Assembly: GCA_947480815.1 (NCBI GenBank)
Contig: CANKEA010000025.1
Span: forward strand, 1-10,495
Reading direction: 5' to 3'
Length of the DNA: 10,495 nucleotides
DNA from: Caulobacterales bacterium
GTDB taxonomy: Bacteria > Pseudomonadota > Alphaproteobacteria > Caulobacterales > Caulobacteraceae
Position numbers and translations under genes: made by a program. Shown here one piece after another: positions 1-6,919 of the stretch (position 1 is its first letter; each line of letters opens with the position of its first letter). The notes under the pieces were generated by a model. That model did no database searches. It was not told the DNA's origin and worked only from the letters and a program-made list of their open reading frames with translations.

Positions 1-103
1 ATATAATAATCTGGGCCGGCTTTGGGCCAGCGTCTCGGACATGACCGGCGTCATGTGGCTGCAACGTCGCAGCCGCAATCCGCAGGGGTGGGACGAGCGC
101 TAA
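1..103 (+). CDS. 3' end of an unidentified gene (5' truncated by window)
   Basis: An open frame enters from the left edge (first full codon at 2) and stops at TAA 101-103, leaving 33 residues. The tail is rich in Trp and Arg and ends with the residues NPQGWDER. Third codon positions are mostly G or C, as in the neighbouring genes, which favours real coding. The fragment is too short to assign to a family, and no membrane segment or catalytic motif is visible. The next gene starts 41 nt downstream on the same strand, so the two may be co-transcribed. Confidence 0.45.
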   Translation, partial: YNNLGRLWASVSDMTGVMWLQRRSRNPQGWDER

Positions 104-144
104 TCTTCAGGCTAAGCTTTCCTGCCTAGGTCGAGGGAGACACC

Positions 145-555
145 ATGTTCGCCGCCATGCCCCTGCTGGCCCTGCCGGTCATCGCCTACACCCTGATAGC
201 CGTCATCGTTGGTGCCCAGGATGCAATGACCATCAAACTGTTCACGATCCATATGCCAACCGGCGCAGACTGGGGCGTGGCACTGGGAGACCTACTGCTG
301 GCCACCTCCCTTGTGGTGCTGTTCATCGAGCTTCTGAAATCAACCGCCAGTCGGCGATTAGCCATCATCAACCACTCTCTTTCTGTGATCCTGTTTATCG
401 TCTGCCTGATCGAATTCCTTCTGGCCCCCGGCTTCGCCACCTCGACCTTCTTCCTCATCACCCTGATGGTGCTGTTGGACGTGCTGGCCGGATTCATCGT
501 CACCATCGTCTCTGCACGACGCGACGTCGACGACGGGACTAGGTCAAGGCCGTGA
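145..555 (+). CDS. Small integral membrane protein, four predicted TM helices, unknown function
   Basis: This encodes 136 residues. Hydrophobic stretches at about 5-23, 43-65, 72-95 and 98-122 suggest four membrane-spanning helices in the inner membrane, followed by a short charged tail (ARRDVDDGTRSRP). Acidic residues sit inside or beside helices 2, 3 and 4, which is common in small conserved membrane proteins of alphaproteobacteria. The ATG at 145 is preceded by a good ribosome binding site (GAGGGAGA, about 5-7 nt upstream), which decides the start. I do not recognise a named family and infer no biochemical role. The 3' end overlaps by 17 nt the end of a possible minus-strand micro-ORF (539-604). 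Confidence 0.8.
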   Translation: MFAAMPLLALPVIAYTLIAVIVGAQDAMTIKLFTIHMPTGADWGVALGDLLLATSLVVLFIELLKSTASRRLAIINHSLSVILFIVCLIEFLLAPGFATSTFFLITLMVLLDVLAGFIVTIVSARRDVDDGTRSRP

Positions 556-604
556 AAATCAGCGCGACCACGGCGACGTCAAAGAAGCGGATCCAGGCGG
601 TCAT
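539..604 (-). CDS. Possible 21-aa hydrophobic small protein
   Basis: On the minus strand an ATG (604-602) opens 21 codons ending at TAG (541-539). The product is MTAWIRFFDVAVVALIFTAL plus a final Thr: an amphipathic start followed by one hydrophobic segment, as in single-pass small membrane proteins. About 19 of 21 codons end in G or C, matching local coding bias. Against it: no Shine-Dalgarno sequence precedes the ATG, the frame stays open upstream to 736 without another ATG, and it is very short. It overlaps the 3' end of the convergent membrane protein gene by 17 nt. It lies downstream of the phaR-linked gene on the same strand, so it could sit on that transcript. This is a tentative call. 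Confidence 0.2.
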   Translation of the reverse strand: MTAWIRFFDVAVVALIFTALT

Positions 605-668
605 TTTGGGGCCCAAGTCATAACTTGGAAACCCTGAAGCAAGTCCCGCGCCAGCGCTGCCTAACAGA
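556..668. other. Intergenic region with one short inverted repeat
   Basis: This gap lies between convergent genes. Apart from the small minus-strand ORF (539-604), it contains a perfect 6-bp inverted repeat, CCAAGT (613-618) and ACTTGG (623-628), around a CATA loop. No run of T follows it on either strand, so it is a poor intrinsic terminator by sequence. It could still be a weak transcription end or RNA processing point between the two convergent units. Confidence 0.3.
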
Positions 669-985
669 CTAAACGTCGCGCTTAGCGATTCCGCCGCTGG
701 ATACCCAACGCTCCACCTTACCCAGATATTCGATCTCTAGATAGGCGCTGCGGGCCCCTTCCAGAACCTCCGGCCCGCCCTTCAGCCCGCGTTTGACACC
801 CGGCTGGCCAAGCAGTTGGGCGGCGAAAGTTGCCGAGGGCGCGACGGGGGCCGGCTTGGAACGATCGACCCGTTCCCTGCGCGCGGTTGAGCCGGTGACC
901 GCCAGCGCGTTTTCAGCATCCGGCGGTGATACGTCGGTTTGCAGCGCGTGGTCTTGCGGCGGCCGGGGTCGGGGGCGTCGGTCAT
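669..985 (-). CDS. Conserved-looking small protein downstream of phaR; 5' end appears frameshifted
   Basis: The coding body reads from about 965 to the TAG at 671-669 and has a Caulobacterales-like hypothetical-protein pattern: AAQLLGQPGVKRGLKGGPEV, then LEGARSAYLEIEYLGKVERW, ending GGIAKRDV. This body has no ATG, GTG or TTG before its upstream stop (1013-1011). The only ATG nearby (985-983) is in the neighbouring frame (MTDAPDPGRRK...). One extra base in the C-runs at minus 975-965 (plus-strand GGGG and GGGGG at 965-975) would join the ATG to the body as MTDAPDPRPPQDHALQTDV, giving about 105 residues. It is therefore a one-base assembly error, a recent pseudogene, or a gene with an unusual start. 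The N-terminal half is Pro/Arg-rich and probably disordered. It follows phaR on the same strand with a gap of about 50 nt. Function is unknown. Confidence 0.6.
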
Positions 986-1036
986 GGGCGGGAATAGTGC
1001 CGAAGCACTCCTAAGATTTGGCTTAAGTGGTGGCTC

Positions 1037-1654
1037 TCAAGTCTTGGAGGCCAGTCGGGCGATTTCACGCCGCATAGCCTCCATCTGCTTCTTCAGTTCG
1101 CTCAACTCACCCTCACCTTCGGGCGCTGCGGCCGGCGCGGATGGCTCGGCTGGCTTGGCCGCGGCTGTTGCTGCCCCCGCGACCTGGAACGGGTTGAACA
1201 TTTGCATGGCCCGGTCGAACAGGATCATGTTCTGGCGGACCTGCTCCTCATAGGCGGCTACGCTAGGCGCTTTCACACCCAGGGTGCCGGCACCCATATT
1301 GGCAAAGCGCTCCTGCGACTTGGTGAAACTGTCCAACGACAGCTCCAGATAGCTGGGCAGGAACGACTGCATGGAGTCGCCGTAAAAGCTGATCAGCTGG
1401 CGCAGAAACTGGATGGGCAGCAAGGACGAACCGCGGCTCTCCTCGTCGAAGATGATTTGGGCCAGAACCGGACGGGTTATGTCCTCGCCAGTCTTGGCGT
1501 CGTAAACCACGAAATCAATGCCCTCTTTCACCATGTAGGAAAGGTGCTCGAGCGTGACGTATGAACTTGAGGCCGTGTTGTAGAGACGCCGGTTGGCGTA
1601 CTTCTTGATGACGACCTTGGACGTTTCACCGCCCGCTTCGGTGGTATCAGCCAT
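1037..1654 (-). CDS. phaR: PhaR, polyhydroxyalkanoate synthesis repressor
   Basis: This 205-aa cytoplasmic regulator binds DNA upstream of pha genes and also binds PHB granules, so growing granules titrate it away and relieve repression (family knowledge). Residues 14-50 contain the conserved PHB/PHA accumulation regulator DNA-binding region (KKYANRRLYNTASSSYVTLE). Residues 70-115 match the second PHB-accumulation domain (DEESRGSSLLPIQFLRQLIS, then the FYGDSMQSFLPSYLE stretch). An Ala/Pro-rich linker (about 157-181) leads to a short C-terminal coiled coil (ELSELKKQMEAMRREIARL). Length is normal for alphaproteobacterial PhaR. The ATG has a GGGGAG ribosome site about 5 nt upstream. It is divergent from phaA, which fits control of the shared region, probably including its own promoter. 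Confidence 0.95.
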   Translation of the reverse strand: MADTTEAGGETSKVVIKKYANRRLYNTASSSYVTLEHLSYMVKEGIDFVVYDAKTGEDITRPVLAQIIFDEESRGSSLLPIQFLRQLISFYGDSMQSFLPSYLELSLDSFTKSQERFANMGAGTLGVKAPSVAAYEEQVRQNMILFDRAMQMFNPFQVAGAATAAAKPAEPSAPAAAPEGEGELSELKKQMEAMRREIARLASKT

Positions 1655-1732
1655 GGAGCTCCCCTAGTCTCTTCGCACCGCAGTATCGCGCGCGAGAATA
1701 GGAAAGGCGAGGCCCCCAATTGCCGCGTCGTT

Positions 1733-1752
1733 TTCTTGCACTGCAGCAAGAA
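1733..1752. promoter_or_regulatory. TGC-rich inverted repeat, candidate PhaR operator
   Basis: TTCTTGC (1733-1739) and GCAAGAA (1746-1752) form a perfect 7-bp inverted repeat around a 6-nt spacer that itself completes a CTGCAG palindrome. It lies in the divergent phaR/phaA region, 78 nt from the phaR start and 104 nt from the phaA start. Characterised alphaproteobacterial PhaR proteins bind TGC-rich dyads of the CTGC/GCAG kind, so the position and sequence fit a shared operator. Binding is inferred, not shown. Confidence 0.5.
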
Positions 1753-1766
1753 TTACGCCCTATGTC
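1737..1766 (+). promoter_or_regulatory. Weak candidate phaA promoter overlapping the operator
   Basis: TTGCAC (1737-1742) and TATGTC (1761-1766) are separated by 18 nt and could be -35 and -10 elements. Each matches the sigma-70 consensus at only three of six positions. If real, transcription would start near 1773 and the -35 box would lie inside the inverted repeat at 1733-1752, so a bound repressor would block it. The call rests mainly on position. Confidence 0.2.
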
Positions 1767-1802
1767 GATTTATTGCTCGAAGGGGCTGGACCATCACCGC
1801 TG

Positions 1803-1828
1803 GGTGCCCTTTTTAGGCAAGGGCCACC
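1803..1828 (+). promoter_or_regulatory. Stem-loop in the phaA leader
   Basis: GGTGCCCTT (1803-1811) can pair with AAGGGCCACC (1819-1828), giving nine base pairs with one bulged C (1825) and a 7-nt loop (TTTAGGC). It sits between the candidate promoter and the phaA ribosome site (GGAG at 1841-1844). No U-run follows the stem, so a terminator is unlikely. It may stabilise the mRNA 5' end or be incidental in GC-rich DNA. Confidence 0.35.
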
Positions 1829-1856
1829 GGCCCTATACCTGGAGAAATCTGACGTC

Positions 1857-3032
1857 ATGACCGACATCGTCATTGTTTCCGCCGCCCGCACGCCCGTGGG
1901 ATCGTTCAACGGAGCCCTGGCTGGGGTCTCGGCAGCCGACCTCGGCGCTGTGGCGATCTCGGCCGCCCTGGAACGGGCTGGCGTGCCGGCGAGCGATGTC
2001 GACGAAGTGATCCTGGGCCAGGTTCTGCAGGCCGCCGCGGGCCAAGGCCCGGCCCGACAGGCCTCGGTGAAAGCCGGTATTCCGCATGCGGCCCCGGCCT
2101 GGAGCCTGAATCAAATCTGCGGCTCTGGGTTACGCGCTGTTGCGCTCGGCGCGCAGCAGATCGCCGACGGCTCAGCCAAAATCGTCGTCGCCGGTGGCCA
2201 AGAGAGTATGAGCCAAGCACCCCACGCGGTGCAGCTGCGCCAGGGCACGAAAATGGGCGACACCCCGCTCATCGACACCATGATCAAGGACGCCCTGTGG
2301 GACGCCTTCAACGGCTATCACATGGGTCAGACCGCCGAGAATATTGCCAACCAGTTCCAGATCAGCCGCGGCGATCAGGACGCCCTGGCCGTTAGCAGCC
2401 AGAACCGCGCCGAGGCCGCCCAGAAAGCCGGCAAGTTTCAAGCCGAGATCGCGCCCGTCACCATCAAGGGTCGCAAGGGCGATGTGGTGGTTGACCAGGA
2501 CGAATACATTCGCCACGGCGCGACCCTGGAAAGCATTAGCGGTCTGCGCCCGGCGTTCAACAAAGAAGGTTCCGTGACCGCTGGCAATGCATCCGGTCTT
2601 AACGACGGTGCCGCCGCCGTGGTGCTGATGAGTGCGGAAGAGGCCAAATCACGCGGCCTCAAGCCCATGGCCAGGATCGCTTCCTGGGCGACCGCCGGGG
2701 TCGATCCCACCATTATGGGAACGGGCCCTATTCCCGCCAGCCTTCGTGCCCTGGAGCGCGCAGGCTGGACGGTCGAGGACCTGGACCTGATCGAGGCCAA
2801 CGAGGCCTTCGCCGCCCAGGCGCTTTGCGTCACCCGGGGACTCGGCCTGGATCCGGCCAAGGTCAATGTGAACGGCGGTGCCATCGCCATAGGCCACCCG
2901 GTCGGTGCCTCTGGTGCGCGGGTTCTGACCACCCTGCTGCATGAAATGCAGCGTTCCGGTGCCAAAAAGGGGCTCGCCACCCTGTGCATCGGTGGTGGCA
3001 TGGGCGTTGCCATGTGCGTCGAGGCGGTCTGA
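1857..3032 (+). CDS. phaA: PhaA, acetyl-CoA C-acetyltransferase (beta-ketothiolase)
   Basis: This enzyme condenses two acetyl-CoA into acetoacetyl-CoA, the first step of PHB synthesis (EC 2.3.1.9), in the cytoplasm. The 391 residues match the usual PhaA length. The N-terminal thiolase domain starts [19 protein letters not shown] and carries the nucleophilic Cys88 in [10 protein letters not shown]. The C-terminal domain carries NEAFAAQ, His347 in [14 protein letters not shown], and the general base Cys377 in CIGGGMG. All three catalytic residues are present. The start at 1857 is chosen over an in-frame ATG at 1773 because the family N-terminus begins there and GGAG at 1841-1844 precedes it; the 28 extra residues would be unlike any thiolase. 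phaB follows after 38 nt, so the two probably share a transcript controlled by PhaR. Confidence 0.97.
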   Translation: MTDIVIVSAARTPVGSFNGALAGVSAADLGAVAISAALERAGVPASDVDEVILGQVLQAAAGQGPARQASVKAGIPHAAPAWSLNQICGSGLRAVALGAQQIADGSAKIVVAGGQESMSQAPHAVQLRQGTKMGDTPLIDTMIKDALWDAFNGYHMGQTAENIANQFQISRGDQDALAVSSQNRAEAAQKAGKFQAEIAPVTIKGRKGDVVVDQDEYIRHGATLESISGLRPAFNKEGSVTAGNASGLNDGAAAVVLMSAEEAKSRGLKPMARIASWATAGVDPTIMGTGPIPASLRALERAGWTVEDLDLIEANEAFAAQALCVTRGLGLDPAKVNVNGGAIAIGHPVGASGARVLTTLLHEMQRSGAKKGLATLCIGGGMGVAMCVEAV

Positions 3033-3070
3033 CCGCGTTTTCCAACACATCCATACTGAAGGGAAAGACC

Positions 3071-3802
3071 ATGGCTAAAGCCAGAGTAGCATTCGTAACC
3101 GGCGGAACCCGTGGCATCGGTAAGGCCATCACGGCCCGCCTGCGCACGGCGGGATATCAGGTCGCGGCCGGCTATGCTGGCAATGACGTCTCTGCCCGCG
3201 CCGCGGCCGACGAACTGGGTGCCTTTGTGGTCAAGGGCAATGTCGGCAATTTCGAGGACTGCGCGCGCGCTGTGAGGGAAGTCGAAGAAGCGCTCGGCCC
3301 GATCGATACCCTGGTCAACAACGCCGGCATCACCCGCGACGCCATGCTGCACAAGATGACGCCCGAGCAGTGGAACGAGGTGATTTATGTCAACCTCGCC
3401 AGCATCTTCAACATGAGCCGCAACGTCATCGAGGGCATGCGCGCGCGCGGCTTTGGCCGCATCATCAATATCAGCTCGATCAATGGCCAAAAGGGCCAGA
3501 TGGGCCAGGCCAATTACTCGGCCGCCAAGGCGGGTGTCATTGGCTTCACCAAGGCCATTGCCATGGAAAACGCCCGTAAGGGCATCACGGTCAACGCCAT
3601 TGCACCGGGCTATGTCGATACGGAAATGGTCATGTCGGTTCCCAAAGACGTACTCGACAAGATCGTCGAGGGCATCCCGGTTGGCCGACTTGGCATGGCC
3701 GATGAAATCGCCCGAACCGTCGCCTTCCTTGCCTCAGAGGATGCCGGCTTCATCACCGGGTCCACCCTGACCATCAACGGCGGCCAATATATGCCTAGCT
3801 AA
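3071..3802 (+). CDS. phaB: PhaB, acetoacetyl-CoA reductase (SDR family)
   Basis: This cytoplasmic enzyme reduces acetoacetyl-CoA to (R)-3-hydroxybutyryl-CoA, usually with NADPH (EC 1.1.1.36), supplying monomer to PHA synthase. The 243-aa protein is a classical short-chain dehydrogenase: the Rossmann cofactor motif TGGTRGIG is at 10-17, NNAG at 83-86, and the active site is Ser136, Tyr149 and Lys153 (YSAAK). The 13-residue Ser-to-Tyr spacing is standard, and the sequence ends in the typical GGQYM. FabG is the main alternative, but the stretch SSINGQKGQMGQANYSAAK and the position directly behind phaA favour PhaB. The ATG at 3071 has GAAGGGA upstream; an earlier in-frame ATG at 2984 lies inside phaA and is rejected. 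The phaC synthase gene is not in the window. Confidence 0.95.
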   Translation: MAKARVAFVTGGTRGIGKAITARLRTAGYQVAAGYAGNDVSARAAADELGAFVVKGNVGNFEDCARAVREVEEALGPIDTLVNNAGITRDAMLHKMTPEQWNEVIYVNLASIFNMSRNVIEGMRARGFGRIINISSINGQKGQMGQANYSAAKAGVIGFTKAIAMENARKGITVNAIAPGYVDTEMVMSVPKDVLDKIVEGIPVGRLGMADEIARTVAFLASEDAGFITGSTLTINGGQYMPS

Positions 3803-3939
3803 GGGCATGCCGTAGGGACGTGGTCGGCAAAGTGGCCGAAAAGGCACAAGGTTTTGGATTCAGCGGCGGTGGGCTCTCAACCCGGCGCGGGATATCGTTG
3901 CGCCCACAGTGCGTCCTAAAACCGCCCCAGTCGGTCCTT

Positions 3940-4707
3940 ATGGTCCGCCGCATGGTTTCCTGTAACGCGGCCAGTCGCGCGATCTTTGGGGGCATTGCCT
4001 TGGCCATCGCGGTCAGCACGGCGGCCCACGCCGAACCGCTGTCCCTCGGCGACGCCCTGTTCGGTCACCCGGATGATAGCCGCCGAGCCGCCCCTCCGCC
4101 CGTGGCGCGTTATGTGGCGGAAACCGGCTCCAGTTTCGTCTTCGACCGGTCCAGCAACCACGGCCTGCTGAAGTTCGAAGATAGTCCCGAGGTCTGGGTG
4201 CTTGACCCGTCCATCGCTCCGCGCGGCGACATAATTTATAAGAACGACCTAGGCGAACCTATGCTGCGCGTCACCCGCCTGGGCGGTGTCACCCTCTTCA
4301 CGCCCGAACAGCCGATGGGTGCCGCCGTGGCCTTGAGCGGGGAATCCATCCCGCTAAGCCTGACCATGATCAGCCCGATTGAAATGATCCGCCGTATCCG
4401 CATTGCGGCGGCCAGATCCAGCAGAGCGGCTCAGCGCCAGATCGACATCGAGTTCAAGGCAGACTCCGACTCCGCCGCCCTCATCGCCGACGCCGCCATG
4501 GTGTTTTCCGACGCGGTGGTTCGTATCGCTCAGCGCGTCGACGGCCACAAACTTCTGTCAGGCTTTGGCAAGATCAGCATCGCCCCGGCCAAAAAGCCCT
4601 CGGTCAAGCTGGAGAAAACCGTGCTGGAAATTCGCGTCGCCCCACAAATGGGTCTGGCCGGGCGGCCATCGTCGGAACGCATCGCCTACGCCGTCGGCGC
4701 ACGCTAG
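3940..4707 (+). CDS. Secreted DUF4908-like protein of unknown function
   Basis: From the ATG at 3940 the product is 255 residues. It begins with a signal peptide: MVRRM, a hydrophobic core (IFGGIALAIAVSTA), and an AHA|EP cleavage site after about residue 31. The mature protein should be periplasmic. The stretches PPPVARYVAETGSSFVFDRS, LLKFEDSPEVWVLDPS, APRGDIIYKNDLGEPMLRVT and GLAGRPSSERI resemble Caulobacterales proteins annotated DUF4908, recognised from memory and not searched. No catalytic motif is evident. The start is uncertain: ATG 3952 would also leave a signal peptide, neither ATG has a clear Shine-Dalgarno, and the frame is open back to 3820. A 137-nt gap separates it from phaB. The DUF6880-like gene follows after 10 nt, suggesting an operon. 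Confidence 0.8.
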   Translation: MVRRMVSCNAASRAIFGGIALAIAVSTAAHAEPLSLGDALFGHPDDSRRAAPPPVARYVAETGSSFVFDRSSNHGLLKFEDSPEVWVLDPSIAPRGDIIYKNDLGEPMLRVTRLGGVTLFTPEQPMGAAVALSGESIPLSLTMISPIEMIRRIRIAAARSSRAAQRQIDIEFKADSDSAALIADAAMVFSDAVVRIAQRVDGHKLLSGFGKISIAPAKKPSVKLEKTVLEIRVAPQMGLAGRPSSERIAYAVGAR

Positions 4708-4717
4708 ACTTAGGCCC

Positions 4718-6121
4718 ATGGCGAAGTATGTTCCGGCGGACGGCAAGCGGGCTGGTACAATCAAGCGCGCGGGTCAGCGCAAGACGGTCAACGCCGCCAA
4801 TCTCGCCCTTCTGGGCGCGCCAGCTCTGGCTGATATTTTGCTGGAGATCGCCGGCGACTATCCGGCGATAAAGCGCCGCCTGCGGTTGGATCTGGCGGGC
4901 GAGGTTGGGGCCACAGACCTCGCGGGGGAAATCGCCAAACGGTTGGAAACAGTTGCTCAGAGCGGGGCGCGCGTAAATTGGCGCCGCTACAAGGATTTCG
5001 TGCGCGAGATGGAGCTATCCCGTCGCGCCATCGCCGACCGGCTGGCCCCGCTCGAGGCGGCCCTGGCCCTCCCCTTGCTGATCCGGCTGATTGCCCTGCA
5101 CCCGGGGGTGTTCGACCGCGTCAATGATGCCAAGGGCGAGATCGCCGCCATGTTCGATCGGGCCGTGACTGATGTTGCCCAGATTGCACCGCACGCCAGC
5201 CTGACCGATCCGCGCGCCCTGGCCGACCAGGTGCTTGATCTGGTCATGCACAGCAAAGCACAGGTCTCCGCGCCCCTGATACAGGCTGTCGTCCCTGCGC
5301 TGGGACCCCAGATGCTGGCGGCCCTGCGCGGCCAGGTCGAAACCGCACTCGAACGGCGCGCGCGCCCACACGCCGGTCTGCGGGCCGCGGCCCAGCTCCT
5401 GGCCGACGCACAGGGCGATGTTGACGGCTATATTGCCCATTTCACCCCGTCACAGCTCGTATTGCCGCCCATCGGTGCGCAGGCGGCAAGGCGACTGCTG
5501 CAAGCCGGCCGGATCGAGGCGGCCGCAGCCGTGATGGATCACTCCGCGCCGCGATCACGCCCGGATGCACCGATCGTCTTTAACGCCCCCGATAGTGGCG
5601 CATGGGATGAGATTTATATCGCGGTACTGGAGGCAAAGGGTGACCCCGCCGCCGCGCAGGCCGCGCGCTGGGCTGTGTTCGAGGCCGGATTATCGTCGCA
5701 GCGCCTGCGCGATTTTCTCAAGTTTTTGCCCGATTTCGACGACGTGGTGGCCGAATATCGTGCCATGGAGCTGGCAGCTGGCCACCGCAACGCCCATGCC
5801 GCACTGGCCTTCTTCCTAGACTGGCCAGCGCTCGCCAACGCCACCGCCCTGGTTGTCGAACGGCAGGACGACCTCAAGCCGCATGACGCCGAGTTGTTGA
5901 CCCGCGCCACCCGCGCCCTAGAAGGCCGCTCTCCGCTGGCGGCCACGATCCTGCTGCGCAAGATGATCCTGCACATCGCCCGCAACGCCCTAGACGAGGA
6001 CTATAAGCGCGCCCAGTCCCTGATGCTCGAAGCGGCCTCCCTCGCAGCGGCGATCGAGGATGAGGATATCGAAAGCCACGCCGCCTTCAGCCGGCAGGTG
6101 GCGCAGTTCGGGCGCTGGTGA
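4718..6121 (+). CDS. DUF6880-like cytoplasmic protein of unknown function
   Basis: This encodes 467 residues, mostly alpha-helical and Ala/Leu-rich, with no signal peptide or membrane helix. It starts with a basic segment (MAKYVPADGKRAGTIKRAGQ) and then LALLGAPALADILLEIAGD and KRRLRLDLAGE, as in proteins annotated DUF6880. Later stretches typical of that family are DEIYIAVLEAKGD, RLRDFLKFLPDFDDV, ALAFFLDWPAL and SPLAATILLRKMI. The repeated helical pairs resemble a TPR-like solenoid, but that is only an impression. Function is unknown. ATG 4718 is chosen because the reading frame upstream of it overlaps the DUF4908-like gene and has no protein-like character; an AGG lies 3-5 nt before it. It ends one base before the convergent gloB stop. 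Confidence 0.85.
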   Translation: MAKYVPADGKRAGTIKRAGQRKTVNAANLALLGAPALADILLEIAGDYPAIKRRLRLDLAGEVGATDLAGEIAKRLETVAQSGARVNWRRYKDFVREMELSRRAIADRLAPLEAALALPLLIRLIALHPGVFDRVNDAKGEIAAMFDRAVTDVAQIAPHASLTDPRALADQVLDLVMHSKAQVSAPLIQAVVPALGPQMLAALRGQVETALERRARPHAGLRAAAQLLADAQGDVDGYIAHFTPSQLVLPPIGAQAARRLLQAGRIEAAAAVMDHSAPRSRPDAPIVFNAPDSGAWDEIYIAVLEAKGDPAAAQAARWAVFEAGLSSQRLRDFLKFLPDFDDVVAEYRAMELAAGHRNAHAALAFFLDWPALANATALVVERQDDLKPHDAELLTRATRALEGRSPLAATILLRKMILHIARNALDEDYKRAQSLMLEAASLAAAIEDEDIESHAAFSRQVAQFGRW

Positions 6122-6122
6122 C

Positions 6123-6866
6123 CTACCCCTTGAACCCGTCCTTGGCCGCACGGACCTTGGCAAAGGCTGCTGCCGGCTCCAGGTCTGGGGCCAACAGGGG
6201 CGCACGCAGGAAGGGGTTGGTGGCCTTCTCGGCACCGATGGTTGTTGGCACGGTCGGCTCCTCGTGCTTGCGGGCCGCGAACACATCCTCGGCGCGGATG
6301 ACAACGGCCGGTGCGTCGTCCACCGAAAGCGCGAAGCGCGCGTTGGCCGCCGTATATTCGTGCGCGCAATAGACGGCGGTCTCGTCGGGCAGGGCAGCCA
6401 AGCGCGACAGGCTGGTCCAGAACTGCTCGGGCGTGCCTTCAAACATCCGGCCGCAGCCCATGGCGAACAGGGTGTCGCCGACGAAGGCCGTCTTCGATTG
6501 CGGATCGAAATAGCTGATATGGCCAAGCGTATGGCCGCCGGTCTCCAGCACCTGGAAGGTTGTCTCGCCCAGGGTCACGCTGTCGCCGCCGATCAAGATG
6601 CGGTCAAGTTTGGCGATCTTTTCCACCTCGGCCGGTCCGTAGGCCGGCGCGCCGGTCGCCGCCTGCACCGCCGCGTTTCCGCCGGCGTGGTCAGGATGCC
6701 AGTGGGTGTTGAGGATCAGGCTCAAGGTCCAGCCCTTGGCCTTGAGCGCCGCCAGCACAGCATCAGCGTCGGGTGTGTCGATGGCCGCCGTGGCGCCGGT
6801 AGCCTCATCGTGGGCCAGAAAGCCATAGTTGTCCGACAGGCAGGGGAAGCGGTGAACGGTCAACAT
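6123..6866 (-). CDS. gloB: GloB, hydroxyacylglutathione hydrolase (glyoxalase II)
   Basis: It hydrolyses S-D-lactoylglutathione to D-lactate and glutathione (EC 3.1.2.6), the second step of methylglyoxal detoxification, in the cytoplasm. The 247-aa protein has the metallo-beta-lactamase fold, with the binuclear metal motif THWHPDH (His55, His57, Asp59, His60), then His112 in GGHTLGH, Asp131 in VGDTLF and His169 in CAHEYT. The C-terminal glyoxalase II domain, with its typical NPFLR, is present. Length is close to the family norm. The start at 6866 (MLTVHRFPCLSDNYGFL) matches the family N-terminus; an upstream in-frame ATG at 6917 adds 17 residues that would overlap the divergent promoter. No strong ribosome site is seen. 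It is divergent from the methyltransferase gene. Confidence 0.95.
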   Translation of the reverse strand: MLTVHRFPCLSDNYGFLAHDEATGATAAIDTPDADAVLAALKAKGWTLSLILNTHWHPDHAGGNAAVQAATGAPAYGPAEVEKIAKLDRILIGGDSVTLGETTFQVLETGGHTLGHISYFDPQSKTAFVGDTLFAMGCGRMFEGTPEQFWTSLSRLAALPDETAVYCAHEYTAANARFALSVDDAPAVVIRAEDVFAARKHEEPTVPTTIGAEKATNPFLRAPLLAPDLEPAAAFAKVRAAKDGFKG

Positions 6867-6882
6867 AGGATGGTATGCCTTA

Positions 6883-6911
6883 ATGACGGATGCAGCGCGG
6901 CACCCTACATT
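6883..6911 (+). promoter_or_regulatory. Candidate promoter for a leaderless methyltransferase mRNA
   Basis: ATGACG (6883-6888) and TACATT (6906-6911) are spaced by 17 nt and resemble -35 and -10 elements (the -35 differs from the Caulobacter-type TTGACG at its first base). Transcription would start near 6918, within two or three bases of the ATG at 6920. This agrees with the absence of any Shine-Dalgarno before that ATG. Confidence 0.4.
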
Positions 6912-6919
6912 AGACACCG

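Noticed and set aside
793..1253. Plus-strand open frames opposite phaR and its downstream gene
   Set aside because: They lack conserved features and overlap the better-supported minus-strand genes.
2438..3490. 350-codon open frame antisense to phaA and phaB
   Set aside because: Both sense genes are unmistakable enzymes with intact active sites; the antisense frame is low-complexity and shows no domain. Long antisense frames are expected in GC-rich genes.
3791..3839. Possible terminator after phaB (ATGCC/GGCAT at 3791-3808 and TCGGC/GCCGA at 3824-3839)
   Set aside because: Both stems are only 5 bp and neither is followed by a T-run, so an intrinsic terminator is not supported.
4403..4717. 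Upstream extension of the DUF6880-like gene overlapping the DUF4908-like gene
   Set aside because: The added residues are Ser/Arg/Pro-rich shadow sequence; the family-like N-terminus begins at 4718.
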